A stretch of 64,000 bases of DNA from an uncultured Prevotella sp. (GCA_946402275.1 CAMIVY010000011.1:1-64000); one strand, 5' to 3'. Numbered from the stretch's first letter, positions 50,547 to 61,080 are shown. The notes: generated by a model from the sequence alone, not told the origin. Made by a program: numbers and translations.

Positions 50547-52955
50547 ATGAAACGACTACTGATAACCATCACTATCCTATTGATTACTTCCGTCGTCACG
50601 GCTCACAAGTCTGAGGAGGTGCGAATCACCCATTTCAGTGAAGCCGATGGGTACGGCCAAGACATTGTGTCTTGTGCCGTACAGGACCATGACGGCTACG
50701 TATGGATTGGCACGTGGAACGGACTATGCCGATACGATGGCTACCGCTTCCAGAACTATCGCATGCGGCCTGGCGACAACAGTCCGCTGCGTACCAATCG
50801 CATTGGCAGCATCCGCGAGCTGCCCGACCACGACTTAGAGTGTACCACCAATGACAGTCTAATATTCGTGTTTCATCGCAAAACGGGACGCTTCGAACAG
50901 ACCGATGGTGACTACAGCCAGCGGCCACGGCCATACAAGGCTGACGATGCCACCTTGGCAAAGCTGAAAAGCCTGCCCCAGTTCGCCAATGTCTATACCA
51001 GCATCCTGTTGGTAGACCGTCAAGGGGGCATCTGGGTCGATACGCACAGCGGCCTCTATCGCGTATGGTTTGGTGCCAAGCCCTTGCAGCCCGTGAAATT
51101 CTCGGAGGCCGCCGAGGAGGAGGTGCGCTGCCTTTATGTTGACAAAAAAGGGCGTACATGGGTGGCTGACAAGAATGGGTATGTCCATGTTGGTGACAGG
51201 TTCCTCACGCCGAAAGGAGAACTGTCAACGGCGCCCGTCGCTTTCGGACAGAATGTTTACTGCATCCTCGAAGACTCACGGGGTGACCTGTGGTTAGGGG
51301 CGAAGCCGGAGGGGCTGACACGGCTCATAGCCTCGGAAACGGGAGAAGGCTACATTGTCAAGCGTTACATTCATGACGAGAGCGACCCCAACAGCCTGAG
51401 TTGCAACAACATCTACGACATAGTCGAAGACCGTCAGCAGCGTCTTTGGATTGCCACCTACAAAGGAGGGTTGAACATGTACGACTTGCGCCAACAGCAC
51501 GACTGGCACGACGTATTCGTGCATAGAGACAATGGTCTGTCAGGGTGGCCGGCCGACGAGGAGAGCAACAAGATGCGCTGTCTGTACATTACCCCAGAAC
51601 AGGTGTTGATGGCAGGCACGCTGAACGGGCTCTACACTTGTTCGCTGGAGGAAAGCCCCCGAGACATGAAGTTCTGGCATCATTGCCGCCGGCCTGACGA
51701 TGCCGCGTCGCTTAGCTACAACTGGGTAGTGGACATTGAGCCTCTTCGTGACCATACGGTAGCCATTGCCACCAGTGGCGGCGGGTTCTGTCTGACTGAC
51801 GACCGGCAGTTGCTGAGCGACCGCACCCCTTTCAACACCTTCACCACCGACCAGGGCCTGCCCTCCGACGTGTGTCTGAGCCTGTTCTTCAAACCTGACC
51901 ACGGACTCTACATCGTCTCGCAGACCTCCATCAGCTGCTTTTCGCTGAGCGACAGCACGGTCACCAACTACACCCGTGGTACGTTGGGCGAACACTTCAA
52001 ACTGTTAGAGACAAAGCCCGTTTTCGTCTCTTCTCAAAAAGATTCTGATGAGGGCAGTTTACTCTTTGGCACTACACAAGGCGTGCTGAGCGTCAGCCCG
52101 CAGGAAATGCAGAAGAGCAGCTACCAGCCTCCCCTTGTCTTCGACTGCTCTTCAGACATCAGGCTGTCACCCGACGAGCGCAGCCTCACCATTCAGTTTG
52201 CAGCTCTCGACTTCAACAAGAATGTACCTATCACCTACGCCTACCGCATTGAGGGCATGGACAATCGCTGGATCTATATTACCGACAACCACATCACCCT
52301 GCCCGACATTCCTGCCGGAACCTTCCGACTGCATCTACGATCCACCAATGGAGACGGTGTTTGGGCTGACAACGAGCACATATTGACCATCCACCGGCGG
52401 GCCGCTTTCCACGAGACACCGTGGGCTTGGATGCTCTACGGCCTGCTGCTGGCATTGCTGGTCATCGGCATATATCGTGTAGTGCGTTACATCCGCCTGC
52501 TGCAGAATGAGATTAAGGACATCCGCCTGACCAGCAACCAGCGCATTGAGGTGATGAGCGAGCGCATCCGTGAGTTGCTGTCCATCAAGGAAGCGGTAGA
52601 GAAAATAGAGCAAGTAGAAGTTGTCGAGAATGAAGAGGACCGTCTGTTTGCCGAACGTGTGAAGACGTTCGTCAACGAGCACTTAGGCGACTCCGACCTG
52701 TCAATGCAGGACTTTGCCCAGGCTATGGCAATTAGCCGCACCCTGCTTTTCGCCCGCATGAAGAGCGTCTTCAACACCTCTCCTAACAACTACCTGCTCA
52801 ATCAACGTATAGAACGTGCAAAAACGATGCTGCGCCAGCCCAATGTACTTGTAGCTGACGTAGCATACCGTTGCGGGTTCTCAGACCCTAAGTATTTCAG
52901 CAAGTGCTTCAAGAAACTCACCGGGCAAACACCCAGTGAGTTCCAGAAGTCTTGA
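50547..52955 (+). CDS. Reg_prop/Y_Y_Y membrane sensor with AraC HTH, no kinase domain
   Basis: 802 residues from ATG 50547 (MKRLLITITILLITSVVTA, signal/anchor). Periplasmic two-component-regulator propeller repeats (DHDGYVWIGTWNGLCRYDG, DSRGDLWLGAKPEGLTRL, DRQQRLWIATYKGGLNMYD), a Y_Y_Y domain (DFNKNVPITYAYRIEGMDNR), a transmembrane helix (about 640-660), a short coiled coil, then an AraC HTH (LLNQRIERAKTMLRQPNVLV and VAYRCGFSDPKYFSKCFKKL). The histidine kinase and receiver domains of hybrid two-component systems are absent, so signal must pass directly through the membrane. It probably controls the convergent pectinesterase/GH95 operon. Confidence 0.88.
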   Translation: MKRLLITITILLITSVVTAHKSEEVRITHFSEADGYGQDIVSCAVQDHDGYVWIGTWNGLCRYDGYRFQNYRMRPGDNSPLRTNRIGSIRELPDHDLECTTNDSLIFVFHRKTGRFEQTDGDYSQRPRPYKADDATLAKLKSLPQFANVYTSILLVDRQGGIWVDTHSGLYRVWFGAKPLQPVKFSEAAEEEVRCLYVDKKGRTWVADKNGYVHVGDRFLTPKGELSTAPVAFGQNVYCILEDSRGDLWLGAKPEGLTRLIASETGEGYIVKRYIHDESDPNSLSCNNIYDIVEDRQQRLWIATYKGGLNMYDLRQQHDWHDVFVHRDNGLSGWPADEESNKMRCLYITPEQVLMAGTLNGLYTCSLEESPRDMKFWHHCRRPDDAASLSYNWVVDIEPLRDHTVAIATSGGGFCLTDDRQLLSDRTPFNTFTTDQGLPSDVCLSLFFKPDHGLYIVSQTSISCFSLSDSTVTNYTRGTLGEHFKLLETKPVFVSSQKDSDEGSLLFGTTQGVLSVSPQEMQKSSYQPPLVFDCSSDIRLSPDERSLTIQFAALDFNKNVPITYAYRIEGMDNRWIYITDNHITLPDIPAGTFRLHLRSTNGDGVWADNEHILTIHRRAAFHETPWAWMLYGLLLALLVIGIYRVVRYIRLLQNEIKDIRLTSNQRIEVMSERIRELLSIKEAVEKIEQVEVVENEEDRLFAERVKTFVNEHLGDSDLSMQDFAQAMAISRTLLFARMKSVFNTSPNNYLLNQRIERAKTMLRQPNVLVADVAYRCGFSDPKYFSKCFKKLTGQTPSEFQKS

Positions 52956-52966
52956 GAGGAGTGGAG

Positions 52967-55900
52967 TTATCTGACAATCATTTTTTTACCATTCAATAAG
53001 TATATGCCACGCTGCAACTGGCTGTCGGCCATCTTGCGGCCCTGCAGGTCATAGACCTGAGTTTCGACGAAAGGGACCTGTATGTTCTTTTCGGCCTGAA
53101 TGCCAGTCGTCATGGCTTCCGTCACTTCAAAATTGGTGCTCTCACCTAAGCTGCCATACTCATTGACAGAACGGAGGGTGTATGTACCTGCCTCGGCAAT
53201 AGCATACTCATCATCCTTGGTCATTCCCACCACGTTGCCTTCAGCATCCATCACCAGATAGCAGATGGCGTATGGGACAGCTTTCCAAGTCAGTTTTCCG
53301 TTGGCATAGACAACCTCAGTCGGTGCTTCTACAGGCTCAAAAAACTTGCGCGGGTTCCAGTCGTCATTGCCAGATGTGACAGCCTCGTAGGTGTATTTGG
53401 CAGCCTCTTCGGCACTAAGTATCGCCTGTCGTGTGACGGGGCTGGTCTCGCCAGGAGCCAGTTTGTCGTCGTCTACCTTATAGGTCGTGCGGCGGTTGTT
53501 CAGGTCTACGGGTTGGCCGTCGGCATCCATGGTGTTATACTCGGCAAAGAGCTTCGGTGCAATATGCCACTCGCTCCATCCCTCGGCGGCAATAGTAGTC
53601 TTCAGCGTGGTGTTGATCCATACAGCCATCGGCTGGTTCTGCCAAGCACGCCCCAGCTGGTTGCGTCCGCCCTTGCCGTCAATCACATTGTTCACCATGA
53701 CATAGCCCCACTTGGTACCTGCTGCATGGCTGGGAGCCACGATGACGCTACCCTCGCGGGCCAGGCGGAAGGTGCTGTTCTCTATATAGTTGTCACCGGC
53801 ACCATAGTAGAAGTCCACTGCACCCTCAATGAGACAGTTGTTGACATACTGACGGGCACTGCTGTTGCGGACATCGGTATACCATGTGTCCTGATAAGAA
53901 CGGAACTGGCAGTTGTTGAAAGCCTGTCGGTCGTTGCGGCTGCTCATGGCCAGACCCATGGGACCTGCCTGACGCTCCACACCATAGCTGTCGATATAGG
54001 AGATATTCTCGGTATAGAAGTCGGTGCTGTTTACCTGAACAACCCCTTGCTTGCCGTAGGTTTTGGAATTGGGGTTATTGGTGGAGTATTCCCAACCGAT
54101 GTCGTTCGTACCACCGTTGTTGATCCAGTAGCAGACGACGGTCTTCTCTTTATCCTGACCGATAAGATGTATGAAGGGCTTATTCTCAGGAATGGTCACC
54201 AGTTCCTCATAGGTGCCGTTCTTGACGAAGATGAGCCAGGGGGCGATGCGTCCTGTAGGAGCAGCATCAATAGCCTCCTGCACTGTCTTATAGTTGCCAG
54301 TGCCGTCTTGTGCAACCACGGCATCAAATACTTTTGCTATGGGCTGCGGGCGTTCCATCACGGTGAATGTGATGTCACGTGCGGGGAAGGCATTGCCGCT
54401 GAGGTCGGTGATGGCATCAGTGCCGATGCTGAGCGTGTACTGCTGGCCGTAGGAGAGTCCGTGGTAAGCATAGGTAACGCTCTTGCTGCCGAAAGACCCG
54501 GTAAGCCCTTCACCATTCAGCGTGACGCTGCCCGTACCGGCCTTGACACGTTCGTTGAAGCTGAGCACGATGTTGCCGCGTGCCGAAGCGCTGGTGCTGC
54601 CCTCTGCGGGCGAGCTGCTGACAAGTTGTGGAGCCTCTGTGTCGTCTGCAGCTGTTTGGTCAGCAAAGATGATGACGTCGGCCAAGTAGAAACCCTCGGT
54701 ACTGCTGTGGTTGCCACCGTCGAAGAAGTCACTCGTCTCGTCTTCTATCCAGCGGATGTACACCATGCCGTCGATGGCCTTGGTGTCCAGTTCATAGTCC
54801 ATATTGACCCACTCGCTGCTGGGGTTTTCAGAAAGGGTTAGCGTTTTGAGAGTGGTGAAGCCCTCAGTGCTGCTGGTAGTGCTCAACTGCAGCAGCTGAC
54901 GTTCGCGCACGCAGTTGTTGTTGGCGGCCACGAGGCTGTGAATCTTAATCAGGTCGTAATCCTTTACGCTGAACGAGGCCACGAAGGCGCGCGGAATCTG
55001 TTCGTCCTTGCTGTAGTCGGTGTAGCGGCGTGCTGCCCACAGCTGGCGACCGCCGAAGGAGGCCTTGCCGCTGCCCCAGTTGGTGCTGGCACAGTTGGCT
55101 CCCTGATAGAACAGCATGACACCGGTGTTGTCGGTGGCAAAGGCATAGTCGGCCTCACGGTTGCCGCGCGACGTATTCTTGTCGTTGTTGAAGTCCCATG
55201 CCACGATGAACGGGATGACATCGAACGTGGCAGTCACCTCCGTATTGCCATTGACGGTGACCACGCGGCTCAGTGCGGCACTGTTGTCTTCCCAAGTCAG
55301 GAAGTTGGTCACGTTGTTGGGAATGACGGTCAGCGTCACCTCCGTACCGGCATCGTACTTGCCGTTGATGGGTTCCGGCGACATGACCACCTCGCCCCAC
55401 TTGGCACCGTCGCCAGTCTTGTTGACTGTCAGCGTATAGGTCTCGATAGTGGTGAAGACAGCTGCCACGGTGGTATTGCCACTGACGGTTGTCGTATAGT
55501 CTTGCGTCTTGGCCAGCGTATTGCCTGTACCGTTCTGCCACTCCTTAATCTGGTAGCCCGACAGGTTCTTGGCCGTAAACTTCAGCTCCGTACCAGCGAC
55601 GGCCGATGTGCCTACGGGCGACATGGCCACATAGCCTGCCTCGGCCGGTGTGGCAGTGGCAGAAAGGGCATAGACGGCATCACTGCCAAGAGCCTCACCC
55701 GTCACCTTGAAGCTGTTCAGATACATGTCGCCAGTGGCTCCTGCGTCGTAGCCTATCAGGGCGCGCACCTTTACACTGCTCTGGCCGTCGACGGCCAGAG
55801 CGGCTTTCGTCTCGTTGAAGTTGCTCCAGCTGCTGCCGGTACTGTTCAGCGTACTGGATGGCAGCCATGTGGCACCACCGTCGGTGGACACCAGTACATA

Positions 55901-56374
55901 GACGGGCAGTGTCCTGCTGTTGTTACCCGATATGCGGCACGAGAACTGCAGGTTCTTGTAGCCCGCGGCCGACAGTTCCACCTCTGCATAATTGTAGTGC
56001 TGGGCGGCATCGGTGGGGTTTGTTATCACTTTCGGCGATGCAGTATACATGCGCAATGCACCGTTGTTGAAGTTGGAGATGTACCATTTTTTGTTGGTGT
56101 CGCTCGACCAGATGGTCAGCGTACCGTTGGTCAGTGCCCCCGATGTAGGATAGAAGAAGGGCTGCTGGGCGGAGAAACTGTACTCCATGTTCTCCTTTGT
56201 GTTGGCTGAGGCGGTATAGTACGTCTTGCCGCCGTCGGTAGCCGATGCGGTGTACTTCACATCGTTAGCAAAGTCCCACGCCGCCAGCGTCACCTGCTCT
56301 GCATGCGTCTGCGCCATCCCTGCCAGCAGGGCAAAGGATGCCATGACGCTTCTCAATAATTGTTTTTTCATCAT
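52967..56374 (-). CDS. Multidomain CE8 pectin methylesterase with sorting domain
   Basis: 1135 residues. Signal peptide (1-25), an N-terminal carbohydrate-binding-like module repeated twice (AWDFANDVKY near 33, VAWDFNNDKN near 390), Big-type repeats between them, a Big_5-like domain (APQLVSSSPAEGSTSASARG), and the CE8 beta-helix from about 690. Its motifs are NGTYEELVTIPENK, QAFNNCQFRSYQDTWY (catalytic Gln and Asp region), GAVDFYYG (Asp) and LGRAW (Arg). A fibronectin-like part and the C-terminal VYDLQGRKMAD sorting domain follow. It removes methyl esters from homogalacturonan at the cell surface. It is second in an operon after GH95, 28 bp apart. Confidence 0.9.
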   Translation of the reverse strand: MMKKQLLRSVMASFALLAGMAQTHAEQVTLAAWDFANDVKYTASATDGGKTYYTASANTKENMEYSFSAQQPFFYPTSGALTNGTLTIWSSDTNKKWYISNFNNGALRMYTASPKVITNPTDAAQHYNYAEVELSAAGYKNLQFSCRISGNNSRTLPVYVLVSTDGGATWLPSSTLNSTGSSWSNFNETKAALAVDGQSSVKVRALIGYDAGATGDMYLNSFKVTGEALGSDAVYALSATATPAEAGYVAMSPVGTSAVAGTELKFTAKNLSGYQIKEWQNGTGNTLAKTQDYTTTVSGNTTVAAVFTTIETYTLTVNKTGDGAKWGEVVMSPEPINGKYDAGTEVTLTVIPNNVTNFLTWEDNSAALSRVVTVNGNTEVTATFDVIPFIVAWDFNNDKNTSRGNREADYAFATDNTGVMLFYQGANCASTNWGSGKASFGGRQLWAARRYTDYSKDEQIPRAFVASFSVKDYDLIKIHSLVAANNNCVRERQLLQLSTTSSTEGFTTLKTLTLSENPSSEWVNMDYELDTKAIDGMVYIRWIEDETSDFFDGGNHSSTEGFYLADVIIFADQTAADDTEAPQLVSSSPAEGSTSASARGNIVLSFNERVKAGTGSVTLNGEGLTGSFGSKSVTYAYHGLSYGQQYTLSIGTDAITDLSGNAFPARDITFTVMERPQPIAKVFDAVVAQDGTGNYKTVQEAIDAAPTGRIAPWLIFVKNGTYEELVTIPENKPFIHLIGQDKEKTVVCYWINNGGTNDIGWEYSTNNPNSKTYGKQGVVQVNSTDFYTENISYIDSYGVERQAGPMGLAMSSRNDRQAFNNCQFRSYQDTWYTDVRNSSARQYVNNCLIEGAVDFYYGAGDNYIENSTFRLAREGSVIVAPSHAAGTKWGYVMVNNVIDGKGGRNQLGRAWQNQPMAVWINTTLKTTIAAEGWSEWHIAPKLFAEYNTMDADGQPVDLNNRRTTYKVDDDKLAPGETSPVTRQAILSAEEAAKYTYEAVTSGNDDWNPRKFFEPVEAPTEVVYANGKLTWKAVPYAICYLVMDAEGNVVGMTKDDEYAIAEAGTYTLRSVNEYGSLGESTNFEVTEAMTTGIQAEKNIQVPFVETQVYDLQGRKMADSQLQRGIYLLNGKKMIVR

Positions 56375-56402
56375 TGTATTTAGTTTGGTTATAGTGTTTT
56401 AC

Positions 56403-59400
56403 TTAATTGCGAACGTATTTCCGACCGCCCACAACGACCAGCCCTTTATAGCTGTTGCTGACGCGACGGCCGTCCAGGGCATAGGCGACATCCGTCGTGG
56501 GTCGCTGCTGTTCGGCGCTTAACACCTCCTGAATGGCAGTAGTGCCATCAAGGTCAATCAGCTCTATTTCCTGTCCCACGGTGGTGGGAATGTCATACAG
56601 GTAAGTTTCTGGCAATTTAGTGGCGGGAATCTTCGAGGGATCAGCCACGATGGGGTCTGGCATCAGGTAGGGCTGCATCAGCGGGTTGCTGTTGTCGCCG
56701 GTGGCTGTAGCCAGTGCCGTGCCGTTGGCCGTCTTCAGGGCGTTAGCGGTGCGCAGGCGCAGGTTGCCGCCCAGCGTCGACTTCACCTTCAGGCTGACTA
56801 CCTTGCCGTCCTTCCACTGCATGTCGGTGACCTCAAATCCGCCACGGGCGCGCAGTCCCTTCACCTCGCCATCGGCCCATGCTTTCGGCAGGGCTGGCAG
56901 CAGATGAATGAAGCCGGCGTGACTCTGCAACAGCATCTCAGCGATACCGGCACAGCACCCGAAGTTTCCGTCAATCTGGAACGGAGCGTGGGCATCGAAC
57001 ATGTTGGCGTATGTACCTCCGTCGGCATCGTTCATAGTAGCGTTCGGGTCCATCAGGCGCAACTGGTTCTTGATGATAGTCAGCGCATGGTCGCCGTCAA
57101 GCATACGGGCCCATTGGCATACCTTCCAGCCCATCGACCAGCCACGGGCAGCATCGCCACGGCCCACGAGCGACTTATGTACGGCCTGATAGACGGTGGG
57201 ATTCGTGTAGGGAGACACTTGGTTGCCTGGGTAGGCGCCCCAGAGGTGCGACAGGTGACGGTGTGAGTTGTTTTCCTTGTCCCAGTCCTCCTGCCATTCC
57301 TGTATCTGTCCATACTTACCAATCTTATAGGGAGTCAGTTGCGCCTTCAGCGCATCCAGTTGGTCGGCCAGTTCGGCATCGGTTCCTAAGATGCGGGCAG
57401 CCTCTGCAGTGTTCTTCAATACATCATAGACCATTTGATTATCCATAGCCACACCACCGAAGAGGGCGCAGTTCATGTTCTTACCGTTGTCATCGGTATA
57501 GCTGCCAATGCCCGGATGGTTCTCAGGAGAATTGCTGGGACATACCACCATGTAGCCCGTATTGGGGTCTTTCACCAGAAAATCCTGGAAGAACTGAGCA
57601 CATCCCTTCAGCACGGGGTACACCTCGGCCAGATACTGCTGGTCACCAGAGAAGAGGTATTTCTCCCACAGGTGCGAGCAGAACCAAGCATTACAGGTAG
57701 GCCATACCCCCACAGAACCGTTGTCCACGGCACCAGTGGTACGCCAGAGGTCAGTATTGTGGTGTAGCGTCCAGCCACGGGCACCATACATCTGCTGAGC
57801 CGTCTCGGCCCCCGTGATGCTGACATCCTTCACCATCTCAATGAACGGGTTGTGACACTCCGAGAGGTTAGCCACCTCGGCGGGCCAGTAGTTCATCTCG
57901 ACGTTGATATTCGACGTATACTTCGAGTCCCATGCCGGATACTGGCGGGCGTTGGGGTTCCAAATGCCCTGCAGGTTGGCGGGCTGGGTGCCAGGCTGTG
58001 AGGAGGAGATGAGCAGATAGCGACCAAACTGGAAGTAGTTGGCTATCAAGCCCGGATCATTGCCTCCTACGGAGCGGAACTCCTTGATGCGAGTCTCGGT
58101 GTCTTTCGATTCCCGCTCACTGTTCATACCCAGGTCAAGGCTGACGCGATCAAACTGTTCACGGTATTTGGCAGCATGGTCGGCCAGTGCCGAGGCAAAG
58201 CTCTTACCGCTGTTCAGATAGCTGTTCATTAAGAAAAGTGCCTTGGCCTCTGCGTCAGCGCTGATGTCATTGTAGTTAACGAAGTTGGTGGCCGACGAGA
58301 TGATGATGGTGGCTGCCGTGGCTCCACTCACCTCAATGGCAGGTGCAGTCGTATTGGCTGCTACAAGTCCGCCCTGCATCACGTTCTGTGTGGTGCTGGT
58401 CTGCGTGCCACCTTCGTTCATTACCTTAATAAAGGTATAGCATTGTAGTTTGTTGCTAACATTTTCCGACTGGTCACGGGCAGGAATGAGCGAGGCCTCA
58501 ATCATGCCGTCAGTGGTCATCTTGTTGATGCCCAACTTCTCCATATTGGTCTTGCTGGGAGCTGCAAAGCAGAGGTTGAAGTCCAGTTTTCCTGCCTCAG
58601 AGGCTTCTATACGCATCAGTGTCACATTGTCGGTGAGCGATGTGAATACTGTACGTGTATAGGTGACACCGTTCACGACGTAGGTGGTAACGGCGGTAGC
58701 ATTGTTCATGTCCAGCGAGCGCACATAGCCCTGTGCGTCCACTGCACCGTCGATCTGTCCAGACTCCTCGTCATCATAGCGGTGTCCGGGAAATCCTAAG
58801 AGCACGCAGCCGGCTGCTTGATACTGTGCACCGTGTGAGGCTTGCGACATCCAATTGGGAATAGCCAGTTTTTGGGCGGCGGCATAGTCCTTATTGAAAA
58901 TGAGCTGCTGCACCTGTGCCAACACGTTCTTGGCATTGGCATTGTAGTTCTTGTTGGGCGACTGTCCCCAGAAGGTGTCCTCGTTCAATTGAAGCGTGTC
59001 CTTCGCCACGCTACCGCTGACCATCGCTCCCAGGCGGCCGTTGCCAAGGGGCAACGCCTCTTCCCAGTAACCGGCGGGACGGTGGTACCACAGCCGGTTG
59101 TGGCTGTCGAGTACGGGAGGCGGAACAGGACGAGTGTCGCCTGTTGTGAAGGTGATGACGATTGCTTCGTCGAAAGCATTGCCAGCCATGTCGGAAAGTG
59201 AGTTGGCAGGCAGCGTGAGGGTATAAGAGGTACTCAGATCGAGGTCGGCATACGCAAACGACACCTTATTAATATTAATGACAGGTGTGAGGATCTGACT
59301 TGACTGTGTGCTGTTGTTAGTCAGCGTGGTTTTGGCACCCGACTTCATCTGCACGCCCTCGTTGAAGAGTATGACGACCTTACCCGTAGGCAACACTCCT

Positions 59401-60146
59401 GTATCACCATTTGCCGGGGTGAAGCTCTGCAACTTGGGAGCCTGTGTGTCCTCTGCCAGAATGTTGACATATTTCAGGTTATAGTTGCTGGTCTTCGTGG
59501 CACTCTGGATGAGCATACGGACGATGAGCTGTTCCTTGTTGTCGGCATTCAGATTGTAATTGGCATCAACCCATGTATTCCAGTGGGCACCAGCGGTATA
59601 GTCGTCAAGTACGGTCCAAGTCTGGCCACCATCAACGGAGTAGACAACTCCAAACTTTGTGCTCGAACTGCTGCCGTCGCCGATGGCAAAGTTCAGTTTC
59701 AGGTTGCTCAGTGATGTCGTAGGTAGCGAGACCTCAAAATACTGGTCGTGTTTCGAGCCGTCCGTATAGTCTGCCTTAGTTGTGAACTTGTCGATAGAAG
59801 CCGTGTTCAGCCGCAGGTGGTAGTTGGGGGCAGAACCGCTGGTACACACCTGCCACTTGCCGTCGCTGGTATGGACGGTAACCCTGCAGTCCTCAGGCAC
59901 CAGCCCACACTCGTTAGGCAGGAAATAGGGCTGCTGTGTCGTCCACTTGGTATTGGCTATCGCCGACCACCCTAACGTGTTGGGGGTATAGATGGCGGTG
60001 GTGCCGCTCTTCTCCACGTCGTAACCTGTTGTAAACTCCCAATGGGCCACCACCGTCTGAACAGCGGCAACCCTCATTGCGCACAAGAGCAATGTCAGCA
60101 GTGCCGACATCCGATGCGCTCTTCTCATCATTTGTTTTAGTTTCAT
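56403..60146 (-). CDS. GH95 alpha-L-fucosidase/galactosidase-like enzyme with accessory domains
   Basis: 1247 residues. Signal peptide, an N-terminal binding-like module ([17 protein letters not shown]) and a Big_5-like domain ([20 protein letters not shown]), then the GH95 catalytic region from about 345: [31 protein letters not shown], the (alpha/alpha)6 domain with [32 protein letters not shown] and [22 protein letters not shown]95 enzymes remove alpha-1,2-L-fucose or alpha-L-galactose; which of the two cannot be told. It ends in the YALDGRRVS sorting domain. Its promoter has a weak TTCTTTTGC box (60190-60182) and an upstream pair of direct repeats, suggesting activation by the AraC-type sensor. 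Confidence 0.9.
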   Translation of the reverse strand: MKLKQMMRRAHRMSALLTLLLCAMRVAAVQTVVAHWEFTTGYDVEKSGTTAIYTPNTLGWSAIANTKWTTQQPYFLPNECGLVPEDCRVTVHTSDGKWQVCTSGSAPNYHLRLNTASIDKFTTKADYTDGSKHDQYFEVSLPTTSLSNLKLNFAIGDGSSSSTKFGVVYSVDGGQTWTVLDDYTAGAHWNTWVDANYNLNADNKEQLIVRMLIQSATKTSNYNLKYVNILAEDTQAPKLQSFTPANGDTGVLPTGKVVILFNEGVQMKSGAKTTLTNNSTQSSQILTPVININKVSFAYADLDLSTSYTLTLPANSLSDMAGNAFDEAIVITFTTGDTRPVPPPVLDSHNRLWYHRPAGYWEEALPLGNGRLGAMVSGSVAKDTLQLNEDTFWGQSPNKNYNANAKNVLAQVQQLIFNKDYAAAQKLAIPNWMSQASHGAQYQAAGCVLLGFPGHRYDDEESGQIDGAVDAQGYVRSLDMNNATAVTTYVVNGVTYTRTVFTSLTDNVTLMRIEASEAGKLDFNLCFAAPSKTNMEKLGINKMTTDGMIEASLIPARDQSENVSNKLQCYTFIKVMNEGGTQTSTTQNVMQGGLVAANTTAPAIEVSGATAATIIISSATNFVNYNDISADAEAKALFLMNSYLNSGKSFASALADHAAKYREQFDRVSLDLGMNSERESKDTETRIKEFRSVGGNDPGLIANYFQFGRYLLISSSQPGTQPANLQGIWNPNARQYPAWDSKYTSNINVEMNYWPAEVANLSECHNPFIEMVKDVSITGAETAQQMYGARGWTLHHNTDLWRTTGAVDNGSVGVWPTCNAWFCSHLWEKYLFSGDQQYLAEVYPVLKGCAQFFQDFLVKDPNTGYMVVCPSNSPENHPGIGSYTDDNGKNMNCALFGGVAMDNQMVYDVLKNTAEAARILGTDAELADQLDALKAQLTPYKIGKYGQIQEWQEDWDKENNSHRHLSHLWGAYPGNQVSPYTNPTVYQAVHKSLVGRGDAARGWSMGWKVCQWARMLDGDHALTIIKNQLRLMDPNATMNDADGGTYANMFDAHAPFQIDGNFGCCAGIAEMLLQSHAGFIHLLPALPKAWADGEVKGLRARGGFEVTDMQWKDGKVVSLKVKSTLGGNLRLRTANALKTANGTALATATGDNSNPLMQPYLMPDPIVADPSKIPATKLPETYLYDIPTTVGQEIELIDLDGTTAIQEVLSAEQQRPTTDVAYALDGRRVSNSYKGLVVVGGRKYVRN

Positions 60147-60219
60147 CTTTTACTTGCTTTGTTGATTATCGTAATTCGGCTGCAAAAGAACAGACAATTA
60201 CAAAAAAGAAGGTGTATTT

Positions 60220-60251
60220 TAGTACGTATTGAATCAAAAATAGTACGATTG
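60220..60251. promoter_or_regulatory. Direct repeats TAGTACG(T)ATTG, 21-bp spacing, upstream of GH95
   Basis: Copies at 60220-60231 and 60241-60251, 21 bp apart (two helical turns), lie about 30-60 bp upstream of a weak -7 box (TTCTTTTGC, 60190-60182). Two same-face direct repeats are the usual AraC-family operator layout, and an AraC-HTH sensor gene is in the same locus. Confidence 0.5.
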
Positions 60252-60296
60252 TACAAAAATCCACTACTATTTCCACCTTTAACGATGGATTAAACA

Positions 60297-60344
60297 CTCT
60301 GCCCGTACCTACAGCCGCATCCTGAAGGTCGCCCGTACCATCAG
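60297..60344 (+). pseudogene. Micro-fragment of comM 3' region
   Basis: About 48 bp encode SARTYSRILKVARTIS, matching the ComM segment SARAYSRILKVARTIAD. No surrounding homology is seen on either side. It is a relic of recombination at comM-like sequence. Confidence 0.6.
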
Positions 60345-60462
60345 TCCAGAGCCAACATACTACCGAAGCCATAGGGTATAGTCCATCACCATCAGCTCGA
60401 CATTCTATCGAATCATAACTGAACAAGTCTCATTGTAAAACATGTCAGTTGGAAATAACAAG

Positions 60463-60497
60463 CATCCTGCCAGAATAAAGCAGGATGTTTCCGTTTT
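60463..60497 (+). terminator. Terminator-like hairpin
   Basis: CATCCTGC / GCAGGATG stem with a 9-nt loop, followed by TTTCCGTTTT. It stands upstream of the promoter of the comM-fragment gene. Confidence 0.6.
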
Positions 60498-60551
60498 CTC
60501 CTAAATAATCAAAAATATCATTCCACCTTTTATAAAATAGATAATAATTGC

Positions 60552-60560
60552 TATCTTTGC
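60552..60560 (+). promoter_or_regulatory. -7 box TATCTTTGC before the chimeric comM fragment
   Basis: Perfect TAnnTTTGC box 19 nt before the ATG at 60579, so the fragment gene is probably transcribed. Confidence 0.65.
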
Positions 60561-60578
60561 ACAAACAAAGACAAATAA

Positions 60579-61073
60579 ATGGTGAATATCACTTTAAGTA
60601 TGATCGCTGCAATGCTGACAATTACCCTTCTCACAAGAATGAAAAATTCTTATAAATGGGGTTACAAAATCTTCGACCACATCGACATTCATTGCGAAAT
60701 ACAAGCTGTACCATTTGCCCAATTGTCTCAGATGCAACCTGGCGAGCCTAGCGAGAAGATTCGCGAGCGTGTCATTGCTGCCCGCAAGATTCAGGAGGAA
60801 CGCTTCAAGTCCTTCAAGGGCATCCACTGCAATGCGATGATGACCGAGCGCATGCTCCATCAGTTTGCAGAGCCCGATGCCCAAAGTCTTGATATGCTGC
60901 GTATGGCGATGGAACGACTGAAACTATCCGCCCGTGCCTATAGTCGCATCCTCAAGGTAGCACGCACGATTGCTGACCTTGCAGGCTCCGAGAAAGTAGA
61001 GTCTATGCACATTGCCGAAGCCATTGGCTATCGTAACCTAGACCGAGGCGACTGGGCTGAGCGAAGGATATAA
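60579..61073 (+). pseudogene. Chimeric ORF: hydrophobic leader joined to a ComM C-terminal fragment
   Basis: 164 codons. Residues 1-30 (MVNITLSMIAAMLTITLLTR...) are hydrophobic and unrelated to ComM. From about residue 33 (DHIDIHCEIQAVPFAQLSQM) it is the C-terminal third of ComM, complete to the normal end GDWAERRI. The AAA+ core is missing, so ATPase activity is impossible. DNA identity to the full comM at 48953-50524 is only roughly three quarters by eye, so this is not a recent copy of it. It also lacks the GEGGGRG insertion of that gene. With its own promoter it may be expressed, but most likely it is a relic of insertion at comM. Confidence 0.7.
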
Positions 61074-61080
61074 AACGAAA

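Noticed and set aside
53513..56209. Two long plus-strand frames (442 and 423 codons) opposite the pectinesterase gene
   Set aside because: Both are antisense to a well-supported multidomain enzyme, contain no recognisable domain and have no promoter.
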